In this document: positions 1 to 12,194 of the stretch, one piece after another
How the letters are laid out: the number at the start of each line of letters is the position of its first letter
Position numbering within the stretch: position 1 is the stretch's first letter
The notes under the pieces: model-generated
The model's database searches: none
What the model saw: the letters and a program-made list of their open reading frames with translations, nothing else
What the model was told of the DNA's origin: nothing
Source of the DNA: Paraspadella gotoi
Taxonomy: Eukaryota; Chaetognatha
Reading direction: 5' to 3'
DNA length: 64,000 nucleotides
Assembly (NCBI GenBank): GCA_051294375.1
Contig: CM119266.1
Span: forward strand, 6,589,431 to 6,653,430
Program-made: the position numbers and the translations under genes

Positions 1-1512
1 GAGGGTAAGGAGGGGGCAGCGGCGGCGAAGTCGGGATCGGAGAAGCGCCGCTCTTTCGCTCCCGACTCGGCACGGACGAAGAGTTGGAAATGTAAGGAGG
101 CGAAACCCACGGCGCCTCCAGCCTCGTTCCCATCACGGAGGCGCCGGAAGACGACCCGGCCGGAGATCGATTCGCTTGCAGAGAACTGTTCTCTTTGCTC
201 GCCTCGTTCCTCATGCAATCCACCCACAGGCTGTCCAAGCTGTACGGATCCAGCAGCTCTTGGAATATCTGTTGAGATTCTTGAAAGTGGCCGGGGGTTG
301 AACCGGCGCTGACGGCGCCGTCCTTGACCGGCCCTTGGCTCGACGCGGCGTCGTCGAGCGTCGAATGGGAGAGTCCAGAGTTGGCGTTGGCCGAATTGTA
401 GACGCGATCAACGTGGGCGTCTATGACGTCGAAGCAAAGCGCCACCAAGTAGTCTCCAGTGTTGAACACGGCCACGTCGTTGATCTTCAATGAGATCGTC
501 GGCAGAAAGAAAGGGTAAGGGGAGGTAAGTTCGAAACGAAAGTGGACAGAAAACCCGTGGCGGAGGCAGCGTGCGTCCGCCTTGAGGCTTTTGGCGCGGG
601 CTTTGGCGCAGGCCGCGCAGCCCGAGAGTGACGGTTTGGCCAAGATGGTGACGTGGCAGAGATTATCGCCCGTCTCGCCCATGTCACCCGACGTGTCCGG
701 GCAGGCGCTGTTGACCAGGTAGACGGGGCAACCGTAGACCAAAAGGTAGTCGGAGTTGCCCCACTCGCAGACGTACAGAAGAAGTTCCTAGGAAAATGGA
801 AAAATTGGCTTTTAAAGATTTGCAAAGGCAAGTCTTACAAATATCAAGTTTTGTAATAGCAGGATTGGCCACAGGTTAATTTAGCCTTGAGACTGACCTG
901 CATGTGAAGTTTGTTGTGGTCAGAATCCCCGAAGAGCGCAGATTCGGCGACCTTGACCAGATTCGCACCCGGTTGAAATCGCCACCAACACAGTTTATAA
1001 TCGTAGTGCAGCGAGCCATCGCCGACACGCTCCGTCGAAGTGTAGGACAGGATAAAGTTTCCGTCTCTCGTAAAACCGAGAAAGACATGCCCGTTCCTGA
1101 GCGGCTCCTCCCCGGCCAAGCAGGGCAAGCAGAGGGGCTTTCTCTGCACGGGGATAGACCGCATGTCATGAGTGCTGTGGAGATAGCAAGCGTCGAGCCC
1201 TTTCTGCAGCCCGAAGCAAGAAGTGACGACGTAGCGACGAGGCTTTCGAGGGACGTCGATCTTGTGAAGATCCTTGACGTAGCATTGGAGACGAAACTCA
1301 TTTGATCTGTCGTTCTTGGCGTAAGGAAATGTTCCAGTCCGCTCCCGTTCTTGTAGACTGTGGAGCAAAGAGAACTTGCGGGAGCGTTTGCCGACACCAG
1401 CGGCGTTGACGGCGTTGCTCTTGATCAGCAGCCGATCGCGTTGGGAATTGGAGCGGTCGGAGCAAACTGGGATCCGCTTGGGGATCCGGCCCGAACGACC
1501 GGGCGATGACAT
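1..1512 (-). CDS. DCAF15: DCAF15-like substrate receptor of CUL4-DDB1 ubiquitin ligase, 5' part
   Basis: Two exons are visible. Exon 1 (1512 to 898) starts at ATG 1512 and ends at CAG|GTCAGT. Exon 2 starts at 787 after CCTAG and stays open to the left edge, so the gene is cut by the window. Both junctions are phase 0; about 205 + 262 codons are seen. Recognisable DCAF15 landmarks in order are GHVFLGF then ILSYTS, CWWRFQP, LYVCEWGNSDYLLVYG, and the Cys cluster C-A-A-C followed by C-L-R-H-G-F, which in DCAF15 holds a zinc ion. In vertebrates DCAF15 presents substrates to CUL4-DDB1. Compared with my memory of the human protein there is an insertion of about 35 residues (around 'RRYVVTSCFG') before GHVFLGF. 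After the conserved core, exon 2 becomes Ser/Pro-rich and apparently disordered, as in the family. Identification is from motif recall, not alignment. Confidence 0.85.
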
Positions 1513-1700
1513 AGTCGTTTCGTGGATATTTACAGTAATTAATTGGGCTAAATTTAATTTTCGCCGACCCCGGTTTTGGCGGCTTTTGAATTACTACGGC
1601 TTTTTTAATTACTCACAATACCAATATTTAGAAACTCGTTTTTCCAGGAAAGAGGATTTAAGATTAAATTAGCAACCTTCTTTTCTTCTGTACAACTACA
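1513..1700. promoter_or_regulatory. Probable divergent promoter between DCAF15 and a plus-strand leader
   Basis: This interval separates the DCAF15 ATG (minus strand) from a plus-strand segment that turns GC-rich at about 1740 and ends in a strong donor at 2346. It is AT-rich, with no TATA box that I trust. Promoter function is inferred from the head-to-head layout only. Confidence 0.35.
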
Positions 1701-1739
1701 AGGGATTGCAATTTAATGTTTTAGTTGTGCTTGTTGCTT

Positions 1740-2345
1740 GGTCTTCTGCTCGCCCTGCCGTCCGCCGCCGTCTCGCTCCGACTGCTACCGCTGCTGCGTC
1801 CGCCGCAGACTTTTGACTCGAAATCCGCCAAACGCGATTTTCTTTTATTTCTCTTTCAGTTCGACCGTTGCGGCAGCGACGACTGCGGAGGGCGCGGCCG
1901 CCGCGGCGTCGACTGAACCGGCGGCGGCGGCAGCGTTCGGATTGAGTTCAACTCGAGAAGAGGATTTTTTTTTTTCGTCGATGAGCGAAAAAAATCCGTT
2001 GGAGAATCTTTTTGGGGGAAAAAGAGAATTAGAAAAAAAATATTGCAAAACCACTTTTTCGACCGGATCTTGTTTTTTCTTCTGGCGGGAGGAGACCGAA
2101 CCGACAAGTCTAGCGAACGTGAGGGAGGGAGAGAGAGAGAGAGACAGTCTCTATCTAATTCGTAAGTCAGCGCCTCCGACGAAGCGTTCCACCCGGCCGG
2201 ACACTTCCTCCCGCATCTTGGAGGAAAAAAAGAGCTCTTTTCGCCCTGGAGGATATTTTTTGACCACAGGATTTCCTCTTAACATCTTTTCTACCTCATC
2301 TGGATATTCTCCACCTACCCTAGGATTGGTTTATTCTATCCTCTG
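1740..2345 (+). other. Probable 5' leader exon(s), non-coding
   Basis: This GC-rich segment (GCG/GCC runs at 1745-1930) ends at CTCTG|GTAAGT (donor at 2346). A polypyrimidine-rich acceptor (TTTCTCTTTCAG) ends at 1860, so there may be two leader exons. Reading frames across it have no conserved domain and end shortly after the donor. The nearest downstream partner could be the kinase at 5304 or the large exon at 8097, which is preceded by a possible acceptor (CGTCTTAG) at about 8033. Which gene owns it cannot be told from sequence alone. Confidence 0.35.
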
Positions 2346-5164
2346 GTAAGTCAAGGAAAAGTTTTTATTTTTCCTGCGTCAGGGATAAATTATTTATCTC
2401 ATTATCTATCTATCTAATTTGTTGCTTGTTGCATAAATTGAAAACTTTTTACACACATGATGAGCAATATTTCTATTAGTATTTAATATTTTTGATAGTT
2501 TATTATATTTTATATATATAGTTTAATAGTTTTGATACGTAAACATTTTTCAAATACAAACATTTGGTTTTCAAGTGATTTTGGTTTTTTTAAATATGAA
2601 AACCAGCAGCTGACTAAGTTACTGCTTCAGTGACGTCTTTTTGACAGTAAGGTAATCACCCGATTGAGACGTTGGTGGTAAATCGAGACATTAATCACTT
2701 CCTTCGTACTCCTTTTTTTTTGTTTTTTTTTGTCTCAAGAACATTGAATCTTAGCAACCGCAAACACGCCCTTCCAACTTCAACCATCGTCCTCCCGTCG
2801 ATCGCACTTTAAAAATGTGAACTCTCGTTCATGGTTCAGACTTGGCCACAGGGTTCATGACAATTATAAAACAATCAATAAATTGAACAGTTTCATCTTC
2901 AGATTTCATTAAGCGTTTTTTTTTTTTAAATATAATTATCCCGCGAGGTTGAAATTTGACGTGACACGATGATTTAGGATCGGCTCGTTTCTTCGGAATA
3001 GGCGATCGTTAAATGACTAATGTTATTCAAAATGTTTTCGGTCGGCCCTGTCGAACAGCGCGTTAATGTCCCGTTTAAAAAACATCTTTTCTTTTTTTTT
3101 ATCATACATCAAGCTTATATGTGAAGTAAGAAAAGTTTTCGCTGCACCTAAAACAAACGTCGATCACTCTTTTAAAGTATTATATTTCTAGCTGAGATAA
3201 TAATGACGATGAATGATGATGGATGATTATGATAAATATAAATTCCTTCGAATCAGATTCACGAGTCTTCAAAAGATTTCATTGCGATTTCTTAGCCTCT
3301 ATTCTTCGCTTTTATCTCCAACCTCGAAGGAGAGATCTTGCCTCAAATATTGTAAACAAACTCATGACTTGTACCAGATTCCCAAAATATTTATCGAATA
3401 AATTACATTCGCTTTTAATGGTGTAAAAGTGTTTATATCAGGTTGTACTACTTTTTCTCCGAAAGTTAATCGTTAAAACTAAAACCACTGTTGTTCTTAG
3501 CCGCGGGCTATCGTGGGTTTCAACCTCACATTATCTCTCAAAAACGCGAAATGGATTTTTCAATCCTGAAGAGAAAAAAAAAAGGTGGCTTCTGTTTCGT
3601 TGGTTTCTGTTTTACGTTATTATCAAGTCCGAAAGAGACTTTGAGGCCTTTCAGACTTTGAGGCCTTTGAGCCAGACATTCGATCCGAGCCCAAGGCGAT
3701 GACGACGACGACGAACTTTTTTCATCCTTTTTGTGTCAGGGTTAGAACTCGGGGAGAAAGTCGGTCCGGAGCGAGGAGGTATGAACCTGAGAAACCAACG
3801 TTGCTTTTTGAGAGATTCTAAAAATAGATTATAAAGTGAAGAAATTAATAGATACAGATTTTGTTTTTATTTTTTTTTAATTGGAGTTTCGGTTTTAAAC
3901 TTAGTATCATTCGGCTCACGTCATTTAAGAATTAAGCTCAGGCGCCAAGCCCAAGGACTGACGTAATGTGAAGTAAGCCTCTGACTACTTTAGTTTCTGG
4001 ATAATTCGGCGGTGGGGGGGGATTGTCAAGTTCGTCGCCTAAAGGTAATTGAATTTCACCGATGATAACAACGATAACAAATGAAGGTTGATCGACTTGT
4101 GGGTCAGAGCGAAGGAGATCTTTGGGTCTTGAGGTTTTCTCCTCGAGATTTCATCCATTTCCACGAAAAACAATAAACATTAAATCTTCAATAAACATTT
4201 CTCTTTTGTCTTCTGCTCTGGCGTCGCTGAGCAAAAAAAAACAATAAGATCGCCGTCTCCTCCCAACGAGTGAAAGGTTAACGAGAAAAGGAAGAGATAT
4301 GTTTTGATAACTTGGCACTGATTAAACGAATGAAATAAATATTTATTTAAAATAAAATTTAAAACTAGAAATACCTGTCTCTTAATTGGTAACCCAAAAA
4401 GTAGATATTTGAGTACACAAAAATTTGATTTTGAAAATCCTAAGCTGTTAGACCCTCCGATCAAAAACACTTAACATATGGCATATGATATGCGTGCTTT
4501 AAATTTAAAGACTGTTGGTGTTTTTGAGTTCTTTATTTAAATTCGAAAAGTGAAAAAAAAAATAAGACAATCGAAATGAATGGCGGTTTTTTCATTCCGT
4601 CCCTCTCCGCTAATACGATTGGCAGGATCGAGTCGAATAATTAAAACAAAACGCATGAGTAATAATCGAATTAAGGCGAAAATAAAGATGTTCAGCGTCG
4701 GAGACAGTCCTCCTCCGCCGCCGCCGAACTCTGTCGCCTTTCTCACGGAGAAGATTCAAAGATCGATCCCTCTCGGCTTTTTCGGGATGACAGAACTGTC
4801 GCGCCATCGCGGACCACGCGCTCCATTTTATTCCTTTATATTTACAAATTGTTTATTTTTTTCCCTCGATTGCTTTGATATTTGTCCGCGATTCGATCCG
4901 CCCGGTTTTTTTTTTTAAATTCTGTTTATAAGCTTAAATTTTCGTCTCGTTCTCGAATAACTTTGGTGCGTAGAACCAATTTTTTAAAAAAAATTTTGGT
5001 GTTGAAAGAAAAAAAGGAACTAATTTGGTTGAATTGCTTTCTGTAACCAGTTCTCTTCCCGTCTTTAAAGTATGATAGCGACTTGTCTTTTATTTTTCCC
5101 ACACTGAATTCATTAATCCTCTCATAATGAACCGTTCGCTGAACGGCAGCGTCGACGCATGTAA
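2346..5164. other. AT-rich non-coding stretch (intron or intergenic)
   Basis: I find no credible coding exon here. Open frames are short, AT-rich and have no splice context. There are homopolymer runs and a GA/CGA-rich patch around 3690-3720. A short GC-rich patch at 4690-4810 looks like a CpG-rich element, not an exon. Confidence 0.5.
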
Positions 5165-5172
5165 TGACGTCA
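5165..5172 (+). promoter_or_regulatory. CRE-like site (TGACGTCA) upstream of kinase
   Basis: A perfect palindromic cAMP-response element core lies 132 bp upstream of the kinase ATG, in a short GC-richer patch. Position and perfection fit a proximal promoter element recognised by CREB/ATF-type bZIP factors. Function is inferred. Confidence 0.4.
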
Positions 5173-5303
5173 GAAGCGCCACCGAAAAATCATCGTCTAC
5201 AATTGAGTCTTACCGCGTTTTTCTTTCGTTTGTCCCGTTTAAACTAAAAAAAAAATTAAAAAAAAAATTGTCGACGAATTTCGTCGCGCGGTTTTTCTTC
5301 TAA

Positions 5304-7875
5304 ATGCGTTATCGCCTGGATACGCGTCTGCTTCGCCGGCTCGTTTACATTTTCGCCGGAGGCTTCCTTCTCTGGACGATCTACTTTTTCGTCGCCGTCA
5401 TCCTGGAGCCCCCCGCAGACCCTTACGCGTTGTGGTCGGATCATGCGGAACTCGTGGCTGAGATCGTCGACGCGCACGAAGACGATCGATTCGAGTTCAC
5501 ACTCTACATGTCTCACCTGTCCAAGATCGAACAGGATCACCTCAGGTGTTCCGTGTTTTTGTTCTATTCCTGACAAAGGAAGAACGAATTTCTTTGTTGA
5601 AGACGTTGACTCATTTGAAGAAGACTTTTATTGGCTTGGTATCTGATGGCTTTGAAATAGCGGGTGCTCTGACACTAACTTCTTTGGGATTAAATTGATC
5701 AAGGAAGAAATTTATTTCGAACGACGTCTTTTGTTTTTTCTTCGATCGTCAAGAACCGCGGAGAAGACCGACTATCCGCGCGAGTGGGATCGTGTGCCAC
5801 GCCCTATCGTCATTGACCCCGGAGCGTCAATATCTCACGTTTACGCCGACGCCGCCTCGGCGAGACCCTCCGAATACTACGATTATCCCAACAACTACGT
5901 CCTGTGGCGAAGTTTGGAATCAGGTGTCCCATCGCCTTCCGTCTCTTGTTCTTTTTATCGCCGTCCTTCGTCCAGATTGTATACTTTTATCGGTCAGAGT
6001 TCGTTGTCGGCGCGAAACTCGGTCGCGGTCACTACTGCGACACCTTCGAAGGTCACGACCTCAAGACCGGCTACAATGTGGTCGTTAAGAAGTTGAATCC
6101 CGTTCGGATCGACAAGGTCGGCATGGCGACAGTTGGAGGAAGGGGTTGAGATCGGCAGGCGGTTTTGGTCGTGTAAAAATAAGGAGTTATGGTCGGTAAA
6201 GGTCTGAGGTTATGAGGGATTTAAGGAGGTTGCGGTTGGAACGGGATTGGGGGTCAGAAGGGGTTAAGGTCAGCAAGGTAAAAGGGATAGGAAAAGATAT
6301 TTGATCTAATCGATATAAAAGGTTTTTTAAATAAAATAAACTGTTCAATGAACAGTGTTCATTTACTTTTCTTAACCTCCTCTTCCAAAAAAGATAAAGC
6401 GAGAGATTTCCATCTTGGAGCGGGTCAAGTCTATTCGTCACGTGACAGCGTTGATCGCGACTGTCCGAAACGAGAACGGAATCCCGTGTCTCGTTTTTCC
6501 CTACGAACCTCACGACGCGCAACTCTTCCGAGACATGACCGTCCGTCAGGCGAGGTTCGGGTCAACTAGAAATCCGAGAGATACCTTTTTTAGTCCAGGG
6601 ATTTTGTTCCGCATTCTTCCGTCGCCGCAGGTTCTACTTCCGTCAACTGCTGCAGGCGCTGGACAACATTCATTCTCGAGGGATCATGCATAGGGATATC
6701 AAGCCGTCCAATCTTCGCGTCGACTTTCAGAAAGAGAATTTGGTAGAGGGAGGGCGTTGGGAAAATCGAGATTTAGGCAAAAAGTGGGAAAGATTGAAGA
6801 AAGTCCGTGTATGGCGTTGGACACCGAGTAGTTTGGGAAGAGTCAGTAAATGACCGGTTCATTGTGAAATTATGGTCTCTTTGTTACCGGACGTTTGGGT
6901 CTTAATCGGGCCATCCCTCGCTCAGGTGCTCATCGACTTCGGCCTTTCCGAGTTCTACCTTCCCGGTGCCAAGTACAACTCGGCAGTCGCGACCAAAACC
7001 TACAAAGCGCCAGAACTTTTGCTCGGATTCAGAAACTACGATTACGCGGTAAAACGAGTCGCCCGTCTCGATTTCCCTCCGGCCGTCGTCACATTCAGTC
7101 CGTTAGCTTTTTGCGTCCTCATTTCCCCCCCCCCCTTCGTCTCTATCGATCGCTCGCCTCCCTCTCAGGTGGACATGTGGTCAGTGGGCGTGATTCTCGC
7201 CGAGAAGATCTTCGGCTCCATCGGTCATTTCTTCAAAGCGGAGGACAAGTACGAGATGGTCGTCGCCGTCGGAAACGTCTTGGGTCTCCAGGGAATGAGG
7301 GATTACGTGGAAAAGTACGACATCAACATCACCAGAACGGTGCGTTCGTTGCTCGGTCTTTCAATTCCGATCATCTTTGTTATCGTTGTCGATCTGGAAA
7401 ATCTCGCCAGACGGAGCGCAACATGCGTCGAATTCAAACGCGACGACGAGTTCCGTGGCGCCGGTTTTTTCCTCCGGATGTCGATCTGTCGCACGGCGTC
7501 GCCGGCGCCGCCGTCGATCTAATCGACAAACTCTTGGTCTACGATCACGCGACGCGACTCACGGCCAAAGAGGCGCTGCGTCATCCCTTCTTCACCATGG
7601 AGGACGATTTGGCGGCGCCGGTCGCCGCGCCGATCGCCATCAACGCCTCCAGCGAAGTGAAAGCTCAGTGGAGTAGCGGCGGTGGTGTATCGCGGCTGGC
7701 GGCGTCGTACGACGCCGCGGAAACCGACGTCGAGACCGAGTACGAGGGCGGCGACGTTAGCGGCGGCGGAGAGAGTGGCGGCGACGGCGTTGGCGGCGTT
7801 GGCGGCGGTGGGGACGTGACGGTCCCGAGTTTCGTTGAGGAAGTGACGCCAGCAAAGATCGCGCGACGTCGTTGA
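5304..7875 (+). CDS. Casein kinase 2 alpha-like kinase with N-terminal membrane segment
   Basis: I assemble eight exons: 5304-5545, 5754-5923, 5998-6116, 6394-6554, 6631-6742, 6926-7048, 7169-7339, 7411-7875. All have GT/AG ends and matching phases, giving 520 residues. The kinase domain follows CK2-alpha closely. The N-terminal SHVYADAASARPSEYYDY matches the CK2 segment that docks on the activation loop. The glycine loop is LGRGHYCDTF (145-154) and the ATP lysine is K168. The catalytic loop is HRDIKPSN (251-258) and the metal site is DFG (272-274, where CK2 has DWG). The rest is APE 296-298, VDMWSVG, and DKLLVYDHATRLTAKEALRHPFF. All catalytic residues are present, so activity is expected. 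Differences from CK2-alpha: a hydrophobic segment at residues 13-34 preceded by five Arg, RIDK in place of the KKKK cluster, and a Gly/Asp-rich tail of about 100 residues. No Met precedes the kinase core in exon 2, which supports including exon 1. It is a divergent paralogue, not the canonical CK2 gene. Confidence 0.85.
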
Positions 7876-7945
7876 TTTTTCTCATTTTGTCTTATTTTCT
7901 TTGACTTTGTTGATCAAATTCAATGTCTCTATTTTTTAATTCGAT

Positions 7946-7951
7946 AATAAA
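7946..7951 (+). other. Polyadenylation signal AATAAA of the kinase gene
   Basis: AATAAA lies 70 bp after the kinase stop codon, in a T-rich stretch and before the next ATG at 8097. Position is typical for a short 3' UTR. Confidence 0.55.
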
Positions 7952-8096
7952 TTATTTTTAGTAATTAACTCCTAAAAGTGGTTAATATTTTTTTCTCAAA
8001 TAATTCGTCCTCGAAAATTTAAGCTCGTCTTAGGTTCGTTTCTCGACGTCCGACGCGATCCTCAGGATCTTTTGTTTTTTTTTTCGATGATCGACG

Positions 8097-10847
8097 ATGG
8101 AAGCGAAAAAGGCCGAGGATAACAACAACAACAACGAACTCGACGCGACAAACGGCGTCATCGTCGTCGACGAGAGTCTCGAGGTCGACCCGACTTCCGC
8201 GGATCCCGTCCGGAGATCCTCGATCAAATCCCGAGGGTCGGAGAGTCCTTACGGGTCCCCGGCGAATCACTCCATCTTGAAACGCGGGGACAAAATGTCA
8301 GACGACGAAGGAGAACAAAAGAAAAAATCACCGGAAAGAAATTCGACGGGAAAAATGGTTCAATTCGTTTTGCCACAGGGAGACGACGACGACAGTAGCG
8401 ACGATGAAGACGACGACGACGACGCGGATTTCGACGACGAAGTCGACGCGAAACTTGATGAAGTCGTCATAGAGTTTTCTGAGGAGGAAGAGGAGGAGGA
8501 GAAAGTGGCAGGGAATGAGAAAGAAAAAGAATTAAAAACCGGCGTCGAAAACAGCGCCGGAATAGAAGATCTATGTAGCGTCGGCGGCCACGACGCCGAT
8601 CTAGTTTCATCGGCGTCGTCGCCTCGATTCTTCGACGACGAAGCGACGGAGCATTTCTCAGAAATGAGAGGCGAGGAATTGCCGACGATCGAGGAAGACG
8701 ACGACGATGACGACGACGGTAGCGAAGAAGACAATGACGACGAAGATATGAACTCAAAGAATCAAATCGATGACGTCGCCCACAAACCAATTCCTACCTA
8801 CGCCACGCCCACTTCTCAATTTGCTGCATCCTCACCCGCCCCACCAGCAGCGCCTGCCCCACCAACGCGTCAAGGAACTTACCTCCAGAAGTACCTTCAA
8901 TCCTGCGGCGCCGCCAACGCCAACGCCGGCGCCGACAACGCCGTCCGCGGCGGACCCAAGTTCGCGTCTCTTCCTCGAAAGTTTCGTCTCGTCGACGTCT
9001 ACGAATCGAACCCTGCGTCGGCTGCTGCGGCGTCGCCGGCGTCTTACGGCAGCTCGAAGGTGGATTCTCCCGAAGGCGTCGTCGCCGGCGCCGTTAAACG
9101 ATTCTCCTTCGGGGCGCCGGAGACTGACCCTTTCACGGCGGCGTCATCGCCGGACGGACGATGGTCGTCAACGTTGTCGTCCTTCAAAACGGCGTCGTTG
9201 CAACGCGACGGTTCCGCAATGCGACGTCGCAGCGCCGGCGCGGAAGTGGGATCGAGTGGCGCCGTCGAGAACGACTTGAATTGGCTGAAGGGAAAAAGCG
9301 GCAGCAACCCGAATCTCCTCGACGGTTTCCCCGCGGCTGACGCTGCCGCTGTCGACGGTAAGAAGAATGCCGAGTCCGGTGACGCGGCGGCGCAGCGGCT
9401 ACGGGCGTCGCTGCGGCGGAAGCTGCTCGACGCTGGCGTCGTTTTTACGAGAGACGACGTCGACGCAATGCGTCGCGGCGGCAGCGCCGCCAGTCTGCCA
9501 AAAGAGTTTTTGCGGCGCCGAAAGGACGCCGTTGGAGCGATGGAGACTAAGACAACTGAACCGATTTCATATTTTGAAAAAAACGCGGCGAAGGAGGCAG
9601 CGGGAGCGGCAGCGGAAGCAGCAGCGGCTGAGTCGATAGATGCATCGTCGAAAAATCTGGAGGATTCATTGGCAACGACGACAATTGCGACGATGTCGTT
9701 GGAGGCGACGGAGGCGACGACAATCTCGATAACAACAGATGAAATAAAGTCTGACTTTACAGAAGAAGAGAATCAGCAGAATGAGATTCAAAAAGAAGAA
9801 ATTTTGGAAGAAAATGAAATTGATGACCTCAGCAATGAGATGATTGTAAAAGAAAATATTGAAATCTCGATGGAAGAGGAAGAGAGAAACGAAATGACAA
9901 TTGAAAAAGATGAGGAAGATAAGAAAGAAAATAACGAGGATCAAGAAAACTTGACCGAAGATGAAAAAGAAACAGAAAATGAGGAAGAGAAACAAACAAA
10001 AAATGTCGAAGAAAAGAAAGAAACGAATAGTGACGACATCGACACAAAATCGGAGGATTTGGCGCCAAATCCTAAATCTACTCCAAATCTAAATCCGATC
10101 GACGACGAAACTTTGAAACGTGAGAGACGAGATGTCGCTGCAAACGCGATCGCTCCAGGTCAAACAAAAGAACAAGATGTAGCTGAAAACGCTGATTTTG
10201 TTAATTCGAAATCCGTACAAGAAAATTTGCACGATACTGCTGAGAATATATATGCAAAACGAGATGTTACGGCAAATCTTAACCCGGTGGATGATAATTC
10301 AGTAGCGGACACAAATTCTGTAACTCCTCAAATTCAAGAAGAAACTCCGATCGCTAAAACTGTTGAGTCTTCAATACCAGAGGAGGGCAAATCAAATCTC
10401 GCCTTAGAAACCGCAAATGACCCTCCTTCTGTTGAAGCAAATGCAATGCAAGATACATTATTTAATTCAAATTGTACGAAAGATGCGGAAACGAAAACAG
10501 ATACCTTGAACTTACATTCTACTCAGAAAGAAATCCCGCATTCGATAGAAAATGAAAAACCACATCAAGATTCACTTCAACCAAAATCGACAGAAGACTC
10601 GTCAGCAAATTCTGACGTTGTCTCCCAAAACTCACAAAACGCAGAGTCAAACAATAAATCCGGCGGAGATAAAACTCGAACTAAGAAAATCGCGCCGAAG
10701 CCGCCGCCGCGGCCGCCGTCAAAGCCGCGGCAGGACCGAGATGGGGCGCCGCCTTTGACTTTGGCGCCCTCTTTCGAGCCACAGTTGGCGCAGACTTCAT
10801 CGCCGTATTTGACGGAAGACGAGAATCCTCCAAAGAAACGCCACGTC
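8097..10847 (+). CDS. Large acidic, disordered N-terminal exon; proposed septin-7 alternative exon A
   Basis: A single open exon of 917 codons begins at ATG 8097 (A at -3, G at +4) and ends at CACGTC|GTAAGT in phase 0. The frame closes soon after that donor, so the protein must continue in another exon. No folded domain is recognisable. Visible features are an Asp/Ser patch at about residues 96-130 and a second Asp run near 198-220. An Ala/Arg region at about 430-480 is followed by a Glu/Lys/Asn-rich part (about 548-650). Near the end is a basic proline-rich SH3-ligand-like motif, KIAPKPPPRPPSKPR. Base use shifts from GC-ending codons to A/T-ending codons near 9650. The only plus-strand exons downstream that accept phase 0 are 48851-49011 and what follows it, leading into septin-7. 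The assignment is therefore an inference from phase and strand; an independent gene with unseen exons is the alternative. Confidence 0.6.
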
Positions 10848-12194
10848 GTAAGTCGGGGCTTTTATTCGTTATATTGCCTTCAGAAATTTATCTTTTAAGA
10901 GTAAGAACAATTGTCTTGAATTAGTGATAAAACCCTTAATAAATTAGCAGTCCTTGAGCTTCGGATAAAACTCTAGCACCATACAGCATACTCCAGGTGG
11001 GTTAAACCCCAGACCTTTGACGACGCTTTGACGACTCATTTGTCTCCGGTTCAAGTGAAGTGGGTGAATTATAAGACATCACATCTTTTACTTTTTTGCA
11101 TGGATTATCAGCAAGCGAGTCATTGTTCATTTCTTTTTACTTCGTACGTTTCAAAAACTTCAGTGATGGTTATAATTTAATTTGAGTGGTGTACTGCGAG
11201 CTAAATATACTATTTAAGGTTAGAAGAGGAAAAATAAATTAGCTTCGAACAAAAACTCAACCTCATTAACTGTCGTCAACTATTTTGTGGTTTAAAAAAA
11301 GTTCAAGCTATGTTTTTAAATTTAAAAATAGACAAACGCTTGTCACTATGTCGTAAGTACATTTTTAAATTGACAAATGCGTTTTCTACTTAAAACCTAA
11401 ATCGTCTCTTTGTTTCGTCGGGAAACATTTTAATTTTATATGCACGGTACGCATAATTGTATTATTTCTGAAAAATCCCATATGTTTTTTAAAAAAATCC
11501 CACGGAACTAAACCTCGACGACTGTCTAAATTTTTTAAAAACCTGATAATTTTATTTTAAAACTCAAGTGTCGGTCATAATCTAAGTTATACATAAGTCA
11601 TAATAGCTGCTCTGTGATTTTGTAAAAAAAAAGTTAATGTTTTTCTAAAAGCCCTTGAGTTTCGCGTTATCATTTAAAAAAAATATTCTTGGAAGCGGAA
11701 AAGCCTTTCCGGAAATAATGGTCCCATTAGATTGAGAAATACAACACAAAATGTTTTGGTTGAGAAATTTATTTTATCCACTCATTACAACAAATTTCAA
11801 ACGTCACTTATTGAGCTTTTCTTATTTATCCCAATTTTATCAGGTAATTATATTCTTTCTTTCCTCTTTATTTAATTTTTTTATGATGAGAATAAACGAG
11901 ATTTATCTCAATAATTTTTGTTTTCATTGTTTTTTTTGTCTAAAACTTCCTGGTTAGAATTGGGAGAAAATCGTGAATTTTTTTTTTTTGATGTTATCAT
12001 TTGGAATTTTCTGGTTTTTCCAAAGAATCGTTGAGGTCAAGAGTCTGGTTGTGATAAGATTGTGACTGGTAGGAAAGAGAACTGATAGAGGAGTGTGAGA
12101 AGAGAAGATAACGGAATAGGAATGAAATATAACTTAAATACATATAAAACAATTTTGTGGTTTTTTTTTTAATTCTAACAAAATTTTTTTTGTT

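Noticed and set aside
1845-2054. Minus-strand Ala-rich frame (VDAAAAAPSAVVAAATVEL)
   Set aside because: Arises from a GCG/GCC repeat-like patch; no donor follows and the plus-strand splice signals are better.
1738-2349. 203-codon frame starting at 1738
   Set aside because: It crosses a strong acceptor at 1860, changes composition along its length and ends just after a GTAAGT donor; better explained as leader exon sequence.
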